A stretch of DNA of 64,000 bases from CAYNYM01 sp049366815 (GTDB lineage: Bacteria > Desulfobacterota > DSM-4660 > Desulfatiglandales > HGW-15), in the NCBI GenBank assembly GCA_049366815.1, contig JBMNCO010000161.1, positions 1 through 64,000 on the forward strand, read 5' to 3'. The first letter of the stretch is position 1, and each line of letters opens with the position of its first letter. The notes beneath the pieces are model-generated. The model was not told where the DNA came from, did not search any database, and saw only the letters and a list, made by a program, of their open reading frames with translations. Shown one piece after another: positions 9,091 through 18,332 of the stretch. The position numbers and the translations under genes are program-made.

Positions 9091-10680
9091 CTATTTCCAG
9101 TACTTGGCACGAAGATCTTTTTTGAGTATCTTCCCCTGAGGGTTCTTGGGGAGGGATTGCACAAACTCAACACCTTTGGGAGTTTTATAATTCGCCATGT
9201 ATTCGCGGCAGAATTTGATGATCTCTTCTTCCGTGGCCTGACCTTCCGCCTTAAGGACTATCACGGCATAAACCTTCTCAACCCAGTAGGGGTCCGGAAT
9301 CCCTATGACGGCAGCCTCTCTGACGGCAGGATGTCTGTAGAGAACCTCTTCCACTTCCTTTGGAAAGACATTTTCACCTCCGGTCACAATCATGTCCTTC
9401 TTTCTGTCCGCAATGTAAATGAATCCCTTCTCATCGTAGTAGGCCATGTCCCCGGTATAAAGCCACCCATCGCGGATGGTTTCCTTTGTATCTTCGGGTT
9501 TATGCCAGTATTCGGTCATGATGCGCCTGCTTTTTATGATGATCTCCCCGACTTCTCCTATCCCGACGTCATTGTTGGAATCGTCAACGACTCGCATGTG
9601 GACGCCGATACAGGGTTGACCACAGGAGGCAAGCACACCTTGATCATCCGGGGAATCAATGGCCTGGCGATGGATGACCTTCTTGAGCATCGTCGAATGG
9701 GGTCCGGATTCGGTTTGCCCATAGCCCTGGAGGAATACCGGTCCAAAAGTCTTAAGCCCTTGTTTCAATACCTCAACCGGCATGGGAGACGCTGCATACC
9801 ATATCCTTTTGAGGTTCGGAAGGTCATACTTTTCTATGCCCGGGAGATTTAAAAGAGATACAAGCTGTGTCGGGACTATATGGACGTCCGTAATCTTCTC
9901 ATCCAGGATAATCTTTAAGGCGGCCTCCGGATCAAAGGAAACCCGGTCCATGATGACATTACACCCGCCTGTCACGAAGAACGGCCATATATGGCTGTCT
10001 CCCCCGATATGGAACATCGGCAGAACGACAAGATGCCGGTCACCGAATTCCAAACCAATATCCAATGCCTTAATGATTGCATTTTCCAGCTTCTGTTTAT
10101 GGGTGTATATTGCACCTCGTGGGAGCCCGGTGGTTCCGCTGGTATAGAAGATCACAACCGGATCATCCTCACCGACATCGCAATCCGGTTCCTCCTTTGA
10201 ACCGCTGTCCATCAACTCCTTATGCCCCGTGATTCCATCCGACACATCACCGAAGGTCACGTAGGCCTCCGCCTTTGGGATTCTACCCCGAATGTCACCA
10301 ATCGTTTCAACGAAGTCGGCTCCGAAAAAGACGACTTTCGCTTCGGAGTCATTAATCACATGGATCAATTCTTCGGCCTTGAGGCGAGGATTGAAATGAG
10401 CGAGCACAAGACCACCCTTCATGGCGGCACCGAAGACGTCACAATACTCCAGGTGATTCCAGGACAGAATGCCGATCACATCACCTTTTTTCAGACCCAT
10501 GTCCTGAAGGCCGTGGATGAGACAATTCACCCTCTCGTTGAAACGTCCAAAGCTTATTCTCTCAGCCCCGTACACAAAGGCCTCATTGTCCGGGTAGAGG
10601 ATGGCATTTCTGTAAATAATGTCCGCAAAGGTCCCGAGCTGATAACGGCTTAATTCCCGTAATACGAGTCTGTCTGTCAT
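9091..10680 (-). CDS. AMP-forming acyl-CoA ligase
   Basis: Acyl-CoA synthetase of the ANL superfamily, 529 residues, full length. Motifs in order: the ATP-binding loop FYTSGTTGLPRG (about 176-187), YGQTESGPHS (A5), GWLYTGDMAYYDEKGFIYIADRKKD (about 400-425; D408 is the ribose-binding aspartate region) and the C-terminal catalytic lysine in NPQGKILKKDLR. It forms an acyl-adenylate, then an acyl-CoA, probably from a fatty or aromatic acid. The start has GGAGG 8 nt upstream. A candidate TetR-type operator lies about 107 nt before the ATG, matching one before the TetR gene of the acyl-CoA dehydrogenase cluster, which suggests joint control of acid activation and beta-oxidation. Confidence 0.92.
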   Translation of the reverse strand: MTDRLVLRELSRYQLGTFADIIYRNAILYPDNEAFVYGAERISFGRFNERVNCLIHGLQDMGLKKGDVIGILSWNHLEYCDVFGAAMKGGLVLAHFNPRLKAEELIHVINDSEAKVVFFGADFVETIGDIRGRIPKAEAYVTFGDVSDGITGHKELMDSGSKEEPDCDVGEDDPVVIFYTSGTTGLPRGAIYTHKQKLENAIIKALDIGLEFGDRHLVVLPMFHIGGDSHIWPFFVTGGCNVIMDRVSFDPEAALKIILDEKITDVHIVPTQLVSLLNLPGIEKYDLPNLKRIWYAASPMPVEVLKQGLKTFGPVFLQGYGQTESGPHSTMLKKVIHRQAIDSPDDQGVLASCGQPCIGVHMRVVDDSNNDVGIGEVGEIIIKSRRIMTEYWHKPEDTKETIRDGWLYTGDMAYYDEKGFIYIADRKKDMIVTGGENVFPKEVEEVLYRHPAVREAAVIGIPDPYWVEKVYAVIVLKAEGQATEEEIIKFCREYMANYKTPKGVEFVQSLPKNPQGKILKKDLRAKYWK

Positions 10681-10786
10681 ATCCTCGCCTCCATTTGAAT
10701 GATTTTTTTTTACCGGCTGTATTCCTGTTTCCTGCTCCTCTAACAGGCCGCGATCTCATTCGCGGCCATCCCCTGGACAAAACGAG

Positions 10787-10798
10787 GAACGATCTTTC
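10787..10798. promoter_or_regulatory. Candidate TetR-family operator before the acyl-CoA ligase
   Basis: GAACGATCTTTC is one base from the palindrome GAACGATCGTTC, the core of known operators for TetR regulators of fatty-acid degradation in proteobacteria. A related site (GAACGATTGTTT) lies just upstream of the TetR gene at 59.9 kb. Location and similarity suggest shared control; binding is inferred only. Confidence 0.4.
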
Positions 10799-10956
10799 AG
10801 TCTACTAAACGCTTTAACATCCAGTAGATTATTATTGTTTTTCTGTCAATAGCTTACCATGAAGGCACCCCATTTTTTTCCGAGCGGTTGCCACTGATCA
10901 GGACTTTGTGGGAACCCCTTCTCATTCAGGCTAAGATAGGATTTAAACAGCCATAC

Positions 10957-11873
10957 AGGAGGTCCATTTTGAAATCCAAGGTCCTATCGCGCCACTTGAA
11001 AAGAGAATCAAAAGACATGTCATTGCCGGGGAAAGGACTTTTTTCGCCACTACGATCCCAGGATTTGAAGGGTTACTCAACAGTGAGCTTTCCGATCTGC
11101 AGTGCCCTCCCGGGGGAAAAACCCTCTTGGAAGGCGGGGTGGAATTTAAGGGCCGTCTACAGTCCTGTTATGAGGCGAATCTGAAACTGAGGACCGCCCA
11201 CCGCATCCTGATGCGCATCGCCGGATTCAAGGCCACGAACTTCCGGGCGCTTCAGAAAAAGACCGAAGCCCTTTCATGGGCATTGCATTTGCCCCCCGGG
11301 CGGCCTCTGCAGATCAGGGTCGCATCAAAACACTCCAGGCTTTATCACACGGCTGCCTTGGAAGAGTGTATCAGGAAGGCCATCAACACCCGGCTGGCCG
11401 TCGCGGCGACACAACAGAATCCCAGCTCTCTCGGGGAATCACCCCTTGTCTTCGTTAGGCTTCACAAGGATTTCTTTAGCCTCTCTGTTGACAGCAGTGG
11501 TGATCTCCTCCATCGTCGAGGCATCAAGTCCTACCCTGCGAAGGCCCCAATACGTGAGACCATCGCCGCTGCGGCATTGCTCTTTGCGGGCTACGACGGG
11601 AAAAGGCCCCTATTGGACCCCATGTGCGGATCCGGGACTTTTTCTTTTAAGGCCGCTATGATGGCCCGCAATATGCCTCCCGGTTGGTTTCGAGACTTTG
11701 CCTTCATGAATTCTGGCCTGCCTTAGGAAATTGAAAAAGGATTTTCGCGGGTGGGATGTGACCTTGATTGCCCCGGGCGGCATCTTTTGGACGGTCTACC
11801 CTTTCATCTTCATATCCGACCGATACACCACGGAGGTCTGCGGCCATACCTCCTGACAGGCACAGTATCCTGA
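10957..11873 (+). pseudogene. Broken THUMP/RlmL-type rRNA methyltransferase gene
   Basis: Remains of a 23S rRNA guanine-N2 methyltransferase (RlmL/YcbY-like). A perfect AGGAGGT (10957-10963) precedes a TTG at 10969, but the coding frame with homology starts one frame off near 10980 and has no start codon. It then reads a THUMP-like part (GERTFFATTIPGFEGLL, EANLKLRTAHRILMRI) and the SAM-binding start LLDPMCGSGTFSFKAA. A stop follows at 11724. The next 50 nt carry family sequence in another frame (LKKDFRGWDVTLIAP), and the C-terminal end (HHGGLRPYLLTGTV) is back in the first frame, stopping at 11871. Roughly 100 residues including the catalytic NPPYG motif are missing. With at least three lesions between intact neighbours, this is decay, not a sequencing slip. 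Confidence 0.8.
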
Positions 11874-11937
11874 TGATATATTCTCCTCAGCCTCCGAGCG
11901 GTTCCGATTCAAACGGAGCCTTAATTATGTATTATTT

Positions 11938-12729
11938 TTAGACATAAAGGACCACCACCGCCAACCCGATGAGTATCAGCAGGCAACAGACCAGCGCTGC
12001 TATCTTATGCCAGTCCGGGGCCTTTTTTTCGAGTCCAATAATACCCAATGTCATACTACGCGCCTTGTCGACCCTTCGGGCCTCATGAACCAACCGGGTG
12101 CACAACTGTTTCACATTGCCCGTTTTGACGAACACCTTGAGAATCTGCATATCGGAAAGCCGGCTCGTCAGACCTTCCGTCGTCATGAGAATCAGATCCT
12201 TTTCGTGAAGAGCAAACTTTTTTACTTCAACAGGTGGATCATTCCGCAGGCCGAGGGCCTCTGTGAGGGCGTTTCTGTGGGGTGTATGATAGGCCTTTGG
12301 TGGATGAAAGAAGAGCCCCTCCCTTTCCACCCTATGATCGCGCGTGAGTTGCAGGATTTCTCCCTTTTGAAGACAGTATATCCGAGAATCGCCCAGATGA
12401 GTGAAATAGAGGATCATATCTTTGATATAGGCCGCGCAAATAGAGACCGTCATCTTCCGCCCGATCCTTTTTCCCTCTTTCAGAATCTCCCTGTTGGCCT
12501 CTTCCACGGCGTGGTGAAGGGCATCGCTCGGAGAACGGGTCTCGCCAAGGTGTTCAAAAAAGGCATCGTGAATCACACGACAAGCCATTTCTCTTGCGAT
12601 GTTGTCAAGATGCCGCCCGGCAACTCCCTCGGACACAATAAATAGGTTGTTGTCGCACAGGAACGCATCCTCGCTCTGGTCCGGATCAGTCCCGGCATCC
12701 GTTGTAAACGAAACAGTTAAAAGGGCCAT
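11938..12729 (-). CDS. PP2C-like membrane-tailed protein, probably inactive
   Basis: PPM/PP2C-fold protein of 263 residues with a C-terminal membrane helix (about 244-263), so tail-anchored with the domain in the cytoplasm. The fold is clear from HLGDSRIYCL (112-121), LTRDHRVEREG and LTEALGLR. The metal-binding positions are altered: D21 is kept (SEDAF), but the usual DG of motif II is E34-G35, the DG of motif VIII is E185-G186, and the final DN is R224-S225. Three of the aspartates that hold the two catalytic metals are therefore replaced. I infer weak or no phosphatase activity and a possible phosphoprotein-binding role. A Ser/Thr kinase lies 20 kb away. The start has GGAG 2-3 nt upstream, closer than usual. 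Confidence 0.75.
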   Translation of the reverse strand: MALLTVSFTTDAGTDPDQSEDAFLCDNNLFIVSEGVAGRHLDNIAREMACRVIHDAFFEHLGETRSPSDALHHAVEEANREILKEGKRIGRKMTVSICAAYIKDMILYFTHLGDSRIYCLQKGEILQLTRDHRVEREGLFFHPPKAYHTPHRNALTEALGLRNDPPVEVKKFALHEKDLILMTTEGLTSRLSDMQILKVFVKTGNVKQLCTRLVHEARRVDKARSMTLGIIGLEKKAPDWHKIAALVCCLLILIGLAVVVLYV

Positions 12730-12889
12730 ATCTCCATACCATTATGGCAATATACTCTTAAAAAATGGATTCATTTAAACTTAAATTTGCTTTTTTTAAC
12801 AACACGCTATGATAAAAGCAAGTCATTTTAAAGACTCTTCTCAAAATCGTGTTGAGGTTTCAATCACCCTGTAATATCCTTATTCTGAA

Positions 12890-12907
12890 TGACAAGCTGT
12901 CATGACA
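12890..12907. promoter_or_regulatory. Overlapping TGACA/TGTCA palindromes before kinase 1
   Basis: TGACA-AGC-TGTCA (12890-12902) overlaps the perfect palindrome TGTCATGACA (12898-12907), giving three alternating half-sites in 18 bp. The cluster lies about 100 nt before the first PAS/GAF kinase gene, in the divergent region shared with the PP2C-like gene, and could be an operator for either gene. Confidence 0.35.
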
Positions 12908-13004
12908 GGAATAAAGAATAAAAAATGCCTTTTGGCAGGGTCTGAAGTCTCTCTTCCCTGTGTCCAATAAGGGGCCCGCAACGCATTGGTGAGAAAATAA
13001 CATC

Positions 13005-15806
13005 ATGTCTACCCAACCTTCCTACGAAATATTAGAACAGCGCCTGAAAGAGCTGGAAGAAAAAACAGCCAAGCTTCAAGAGGCAGAAACGGCACTCCGA
13101 CAAAGTGGCGAGAGACTCTCACAGATAATTCAGCGCAACCCCATACCCACCTTTGTGATCAATGCTGATCATAGGGTCACGCATTGTAACGAGGCCTTTG
13201 AAAAACTCAATGGAGTATCGGGAAATGAAATTATAGGCACGGATAACCATTGGATGCATTTTTATCCATCGAGGCGCCCGCTCCTGGCCGACCTTGTTGT
13301 CAATGGGGCGTCAGAAGAGGCCATTGGAGCCCTTTATGAAGGAAAAAGCCGAAAGTCATTGACGGTCGAGGGCGGTTATGAAGCCGAAGCCTTCTTTCCC
13401 GATCTTGGGGAAAACGGCAAATGGCTCCTTTTCACGGCTGTGCCCCTACGCGATAATCTGGGCCATATCACCGGAGCCGTTGAAACCCTTCAGGATGTCA
13501 CAGACCGCCGGAGGGCCGAGGAGGCCGTCAGGCAAAGGGAACAGCGACTGACTCAAATTGTTCGAGGAAGCTCCATCCCGACATTTGTAATCGACAACAA
13601 CCATCGGATTACCCACTGCAATCGCGCCTTTGAAAATATGATCGGCATCTCCTCTGAGGAGCTCATTGGTACCTGCAAACAGTGGATGCCCTTTTACGCT
13701 TCAGAGAGACCGGTCTTGGCCGATTTTTTGGTTGACAATATCCCTGAGGAAAAGATCAGAAGCCGCTATGGTGGAGGAAAATTTCGGAAATCGGACATTG
13801 TCGAGGGCGCCTACGAGGCAGAACAATTCTTCCCGGATTTGGGGGAAACGGGGGAATGGCTTTTTGCCACAGCTGCTCCCCTTTTTGACAACAACGAACA
13901 CATCGCCGGAGCCATTGAAACGGTTCAGAATATTACGGAAGGCAAAAGGGTCGAAGAGGCACTTCGAAAATCGGAAAAACGTTACCGAACCCTCCTCGAC
14001 TTTGTGCCCGACCCTCTCGTGGTATACGATATCAAAGGCCGGGTCTCCTACCTGAATCCTGCCTTCACGAAGGTGTTTGGATGGACCTTTCAGGAACTCG
14101 ACGGGAAGAGGATCGAGTTTGTTCCCCCCGACAAGGAACAGGAGACAAGAGAAAGAATCCGCGATCTTCTAGAACACAAGACCGTTGTTCGATACGAGAC
14201 CACACGGACGACCAAAGACGGCCGACTGATCGATGTTTCCCTGAGCGCCGCCCTGCTGTCCGAGCGGGATGAAGATGACCTGCCCGGCCAAGTGGTCATT
14301 CTGAGCGATATCACCCAGGAAAAGCGACTTGCAAGACAAAACGAGGCGGTCTTCCGCATCAGTATGGCCCTCCCCGAGTACCCCGACATCGAAGAACTCC
14401 TGGACTACATCAACAGTGAGGTCAAACAGCTCTGCGATGCGGAGGGCGCCAACATCATTCTTAAGGACGAGGAAAACGACGAGCTTTTTTTCCCGGGGGT
14501 TTCCTATGACGACAGCGACACCCAGAGACGTGTCAAGGACATTCGATTTCCCATGGACCAACTTGCCACGGGACGCACAATCAGGACGGGAGTGCCCCAA
14601 ATCATCAACGACACGTCACTTGAACCGGAAATGCACATTGAACGGGATAAGCGGCTCGGCTACCATACCAGGAAGCTTCTTGTTGTGCCCTTGAAGAGCA
14701 GTGACCGCATCATCGGCGCACTTACTGCAGTCAACAAAAAACACGGGGACTATGAAAAGGCAGACATGGAACTCTTGAGCATTATTGCCGGAACCGTAGC
14801 GCTTTCAATAGAAAATGCCAGGTTTTCCGATGAGATAAAGCAGGCCTACAGAGAAGTTTCAAGCATGAACCGCGCCAAGGATAGGGTCATCCATCACCTT
14901 TCCCATGAATTGAAGACCCCCGTATCGGTCCTTATCGGATCACTCAAAATCCTCAGACGAAAATTGGGAGACCTTTCAGACGACAAATGGAAACCGACCC
15001 TGGCAAGGGCCGACCGGAATCTTCAGCGGATCCTGGAGATCCAGTACCAGGCCCAGGACATTGTAGGTTCGCGCCATTTTCTAACCTATGATCTACTGAC
15101 CAAAGTGCTTGATCAGTGCGCCGACCAGTTTGAAAGTCTGCTGTCTGAGGAATTCGGCGAGGCACCCGTGATTCCAAGGATCCGTAAAAGGCTGGAGGAG
15201 ATATTCGCAGCAAGTGAACTCACCCCTCGAAAGATCGACCTGGCCGAATTTGTTCGAGAGCGGATCAAAGTTCTCCAACCCTCTTTTCTCCACCGGGAAC
15301 TCGACATCCTTACACACTCGGATCCTGTCCCACCCATTTTGATCCCAGAGGAGATCCTTCAAAAGGTCTTTGACGGCCTGTTGAAAAACGCCATCGAAAA
15401 TACCCCAGACGAGGGCAAGATCGAGATCAGGGTGCAAAGAAAGGATCGCGGCGCCCAAATCGAGTTTCATGACTATGGCACGGGCATCACTGCGGAGGAC
15501 CAACCCAGGATCTTCGATGGGTTCTTCACCACGCGCACTACGCTTGATTACTCTTCCAAGCGGCCCTTTGATTTTAATGCCGGAGGGAAAGGCTCCGACC
15601 TCCTGAGAATGAAAATCTTCTCGGAAAGACACAATTTTGTGATCCACATGACATCGACCCGCTGTGGTTTCATTCCCACTGATGCCGATACCTGCCCGGG
15701 TAGAATCAGTGATTGCGTCTACTGCAAAAAGAAAGAGGACTGTTACCGATCGGGAGAGACCTCCTTTTCGGTGACCTTTCCTGCGGCACCGGGCATAAAA
15801 TCATAG
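13005..15806 (+). CDS. PAS-PAS-PAS-GAF sensor histidine kinase with Cys-rich insert (kinase 1)
   Basis: Cytoplasmic sensor kinase of 933 residues without membrane segments. A short coiled coil (6-35) is followed by three PAS domains (about 38-170, 180-305, 320-440). The first two are near-copies of an unusual PAS type with THCN, HWM-FY and a GYEAE/AYEAE-FFPDLGE-G-W signature. A GAF domain (about 450-605), the HisKA helix with H634 (HLSHELKTPV) and a HATPase domain (about 770-930; NAIENTPDEG, DYGTGI, GGKGSDLLRMKIFSER) follow. Between the last ATPase strands lie five cysteines (887, 897, 904, 907, 913; C-x9-C-x6-C-x2-C-x5-C), kept exactly in the next kinase. They could hold a metal or Fe-S centre or act as a redox switch. 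There is no receiver domain and no adjacent response regulator. Confidence 0.9.
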   Translation: MSTQPSYEILEQRLKELEEKTAKLQEAETALRQSGERLSQIIQRNPIPTFVINADHRVTHCNEAFEKLNGVSGNEIIGTDNHWMHFYPSRRPLLADLVVNGASEEAIGALYEGKSRKSLTVEGGYEAEAFFPDLGENGKWLLFTAVPLRDNLGHITGAVETLQDVTDRRRAEEAVRQREQRLTQIVRGSSIPTFVIDNNHRITHCNRAFENMIGISSEELIGTCKQWMPFYASERPVLADFLVDNIPEEKIRSRYGGGKFRKSDIVEGAYEAEQFFPDLGETGEWLFATAAPLFDNNEHIAGAIETVQNITEGKRVEEALRKSEKRYRTLLDFVPDPLVVYDIKGRVSYLNPAFTKVFGWTFQELDGKRIEFVPPDKEQETRERIRDLLEHKTVVRYETTRTTKDGRLIDVSLSAALLSERDEDDLPGQVVILSDITQEKRLARQNEAVFRISMALPEYPDIEELLDYINSEVKQLCDAEGANIILKDEENDELFFPGVSYDDSDTQRRVKDIRFPMDQLATGRTIRTGVPQIINDTSLEPEMHIERDKRLGYHTRKLLVVPLKSSDRIIGALTAVNKKHGDYEKADMELLSIIAGTVALSIENARFSDEIKQAYREVSSMNRAKDRVIHHLSHELKTPVSVLIGSLKILRRKLGDLSDDKWKPTLARADRNLQRILEIQYQAQDIVGSRHFLTYDLLTKVLDQCADQFESLLSEEFGEAPVIPRIRKRLEEIFAASELTPRKIDLAEFVRERIKVLQPSFLHRELDILTHSDPVPPILIPEEILQKVFDGLLKNAIENTPDEGKIEIRVQRKDRGAQIEFHDYGTGITAEDQPRIFDGFFTTRTTLDYSSKRPFDFNAGGKGSDLLRMKIFSERHNFVIHMTSTRCGFIPTDADTCPGRISDCVYCKKKEDCYRSGETSFSVTFPAAPGIKS

Positions 15807-15929
15807 AAGCGTTGAGATTTTTCCCGTCCCTTTACAATCTGACAGATCTTGTTGAAATCGTTCGAACGGCATCAGGGTTCATCCTCGATTTTTCGAAGAG
15901 GGCCCTGTTATGAGTATGAGGAGAAGGAC

Positions 15930-18290
15930 ATGGCCCAGGAACCGAGCTATGAGCCCTTGCAGGTGAAACTCCAGGAAGTCAAAGAGGAGCTAAGACATTG
16001 CAGGGCCAAGAGAGACTTTTATAGGCAGAACTCAACCACGCTCCTTCGCATTTTTCAGTGGATTTCCATCCCAATCCTCGTCATTGACAAAAACCACACC
16101 ATAACCCACTGCAACAGGGCCTATGAAAAATTCAAGGGGGTCTCCGCCCGTGATTTGGTCGGGACCGATAAACACTGGCTGACCTTTTATTCCACAAAAA
16201 AACCAGTCATACTCGACTACATTGTTGATGAAAAATCGGAGGCTGAAATCCTGTCCTATTTTGGTCCTGAGTGCCGCAAATCCCCCATAGCGGAGGGAGC
16301 CTATGAGGCGGAACTCTTTTTCCCGAGCCAGGGAGAAAACGGGAAATGGTTCTTTTTGACGGCCGCTCCCCTGTTGGACAAAGACGGTAAGGTTATCGGC
16401 GCCATCGAGACTTTTCGAGACGTCACCAAGCGGAGGACGGCCGAGGAGGAAATCCGCCTCTCGGAGCGCCGTTTCAGGACACTGCTAAATTTCGTCCCCT
16501 ACCCCATCAGTGTTGTGTCAAGAAAGGGAGAGGTCGCCTATGTGAATCCCGGCTTCACCAAGACCTTTGGGTGGACACTTGAAGAACTGAAAGGGAACTT
16601 GATCCCCTTTGTCCCCCCGGATAAGCGCTTCGAGACCATGCAATATATGAAGAAACTCTTCAAGGATAAGGTCCTCCTCCGCCACGAGTCCAAACGCATG
16701 ACAAAGGAAGGGCGGGTCCTCGATGTGGTCATCAGGGCAAGCTTTTTTTCAGTCGACAGGAGCAAGGAAGCAGGCATCCTATCCATATACAGAGATAATA
16801 CATCGGAAAAGAGGAATGCGAGAATCAATGAAGCCGTCCTGAGGATCAGTACCGCTCTGCCTAAATATCCAGACCTCGAAAAACTCCTGGATTACATCAA
16901 TAGTGAGGTCAAAACACTTCTGGACACCGAAGCATGCGTGGTCATGCTCCATGATCAGGCCAAAGATGAGATTTTTGTCCTTGGAGGGGCCTATGACGAG
17001 AACTCCTCACTCAGGCGGGTGAAGGAGATCCGTTTCACTATGGATCAGCTTATTGCGGGCAGAGTGATACAAACAGGGCTACCGGCGATTGTAAACGATA
17101 CAGCAATCGATACTGAACTCCACAGGGAGAGGGACAAAAAGCTGGGCCATCAAACCAGGAATCTTCTTCTTGCTCCCCTCCAAGGTCGGGATCGCATCTT
17201 TGGGGTGCTCTGTGCCATCAATAAAAAGAAAGGTGATTTTGAGGCGGCTGACCTGGACCTCCTCAAGATAATTTCCGGGACCGTTGCTCTCAGTGTTGAA
17301 AACGCGAGGGTTACCGTTGCCCTCAAAAAGGCCTATGAAGAGGTCAAGAGCATGAACAGCGCTAAAGACAAGGTCATCAATCACCTTTCCCACGAATTGA
17401 AGACCCCCGTTGCCATCCTTTCCGGTTCCATCGACATTCTGATGAGGATTCTGGCCGAGGTGCCAAAACAGCGGTGGGAGAATAATATTGCAAGGATTCA
17501 GAGGAACCTCGATCGCATTAAAGACATCCAGTATGAGGCTCAGGACATCATGGAGGACAGACAGCTCCGCACCTATGGCCTCCTCTCATTGATGCTGGAT
17601 CAGTGCGCCGATGAACTCCAGACTCTCATTGAAAAGCGGGTTGGGGACTCTACCGTTATCCAGGAAGTCCGAAAAGATATCGAAGCGATCTTCGGCACAA
17701 AGGAGGTGACTCCCCAAAGGTTGTATCTTGCAGAAGAGACCGGGCGAAGGCTGAAGGCTCTCGAACCGATGTTCGCCCACAGAGATATTGAGATTTTGAC
17801 GCGACTTGAAGACACACCCCCGATTTTTATCCCCCGGGATGCCCTCCACAAGATCATAGACGGTTTGGTCAAGAATGCCATAGAAAACACACCGGACGAA
17901 GGAAGGATAGAGGTCATTGTGCGTAAAGAGTTGGAAGGCACCTCCCTGCTGGTTCACGACTACGGCGTCGGTATCAAGGATGACGCCAAAAAACGTATAT
18001 TTGAAGGTTTTTTCACGACACAGGACACGATGGACTACTCTTCGAAGAGGCCCTTTGACTTCAATGCAGGCGGAAAGGGTGCTGATCTGCTCAGGATGAA
18101 AATCTTCTCCGAGCGGTACAATTTTCAGATTACCATGACTTCTCTGAGGTGTCGATTTTTGTTAGATGAAAAGTACGCCTGCCCCGGACGAATCAGCGCC
18201 TGCCGTTATTGCAGCGCGAAACAGGACTGCCATGACTCGGGCGGGACAATATTCTCTCTCTACTTTCCTCCTGCACCGGAGGGGGAATAA
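15930..18290 (+). CDS. PAS-PAS-GAF sensor histidine kinase with Cys-rich insert (kinase 2)
   Basis: Paralogue of the preceding kinase, 786 residues, with one PAS domain fewer: two PAS domains (about 35-165 and 175-290), GAF (about 305-460), phospho-acceptor H488 (HLSHELKTPV) and HATPase (NAIENTPDEG, DYGVGI, GGKGADLLRMKIFSER). The five-cysteine insert recurs at 741, 751, 758, 761 and 767 with identical spacing. I start at the ATG at 15930, where GGAGAAGG lies 2-10 nt upstream and the protein aligns with the start of kinase 1; the frame is open 27 codons further back. The gap to kinase 1 is 123 nt, so a shared transcript is likely. The pair looks like a tandem duplication in which one PAS was gained or lost. 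Confidence 0.9.
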   Translation: MAQEPSYEPLQVKLQEVKEELRHCRAKRDFYRQNSTTLLRIFQWISIPILVIDKNHTITHCNRAYEKFKGVSARDLVGTDKHWLTFYSTKKPVILDYIVDEKSEAEILSYFGPECRKSPIAEGAYEAELFFPSQGENGKWFFLTAAPLLDKDGKVIGAIETFRDVTKRRTAEEEIRLSERRFRTLLNFVPYPISVVSRKGEVAYVNPGFTKTFGWTLEELKGNLIPFVPPDKRFETMQYMKKLFKDKVLLRHESKRMTKEGRVLDVVIRASFFSVDRSKEAGILSIYRDNTSEKRNARINEAVLRISTALPKYPDLEKLLDYINSEVKTLLDTEACVVMLHDQAKDEIFVLGGAYDENSSLRRVKEIRFTMDQLIAGRVIQTGLPAIVNDTAIDTELHRERDKKLGHQTRNLLLAPLQGRDRIFGVLCAINKKKGDFEAADLDLLKIISGTVALSVENARVTVALKKAYEEVKSMNSAKDKVINHLSHELKTPVAILSGSIDILMRILAEVPKQRWENNIARIQRNLDRIKDIQYEAQDIMEDRQLRTYGLLSLMLDQCADELQTLIEKRVGDSTVIQEVRKDIEAIFGTKEVTPQRLYLAEETGRRLKALEPMFAHRDIEILTRLEDTPPIFIPRDALHKIIDGLVKNAIENTPDEGRIEVIVRKELEGTSLLVHDYGVGIKDDAKKRIFEGFFTTQDTMDYSSKRPFDFNAGGKGADLLRMKIFSERYNFQITMTSLRCRFLLDEKYACPGRISACRYCSAKQDCHDSGGTIFSLYFPPAPEGE

Positions 18291-18332
18291 AGCTGTTGTT
18301 ACCAGAAAAGACATCCCCAAGTCGGTGTAACT

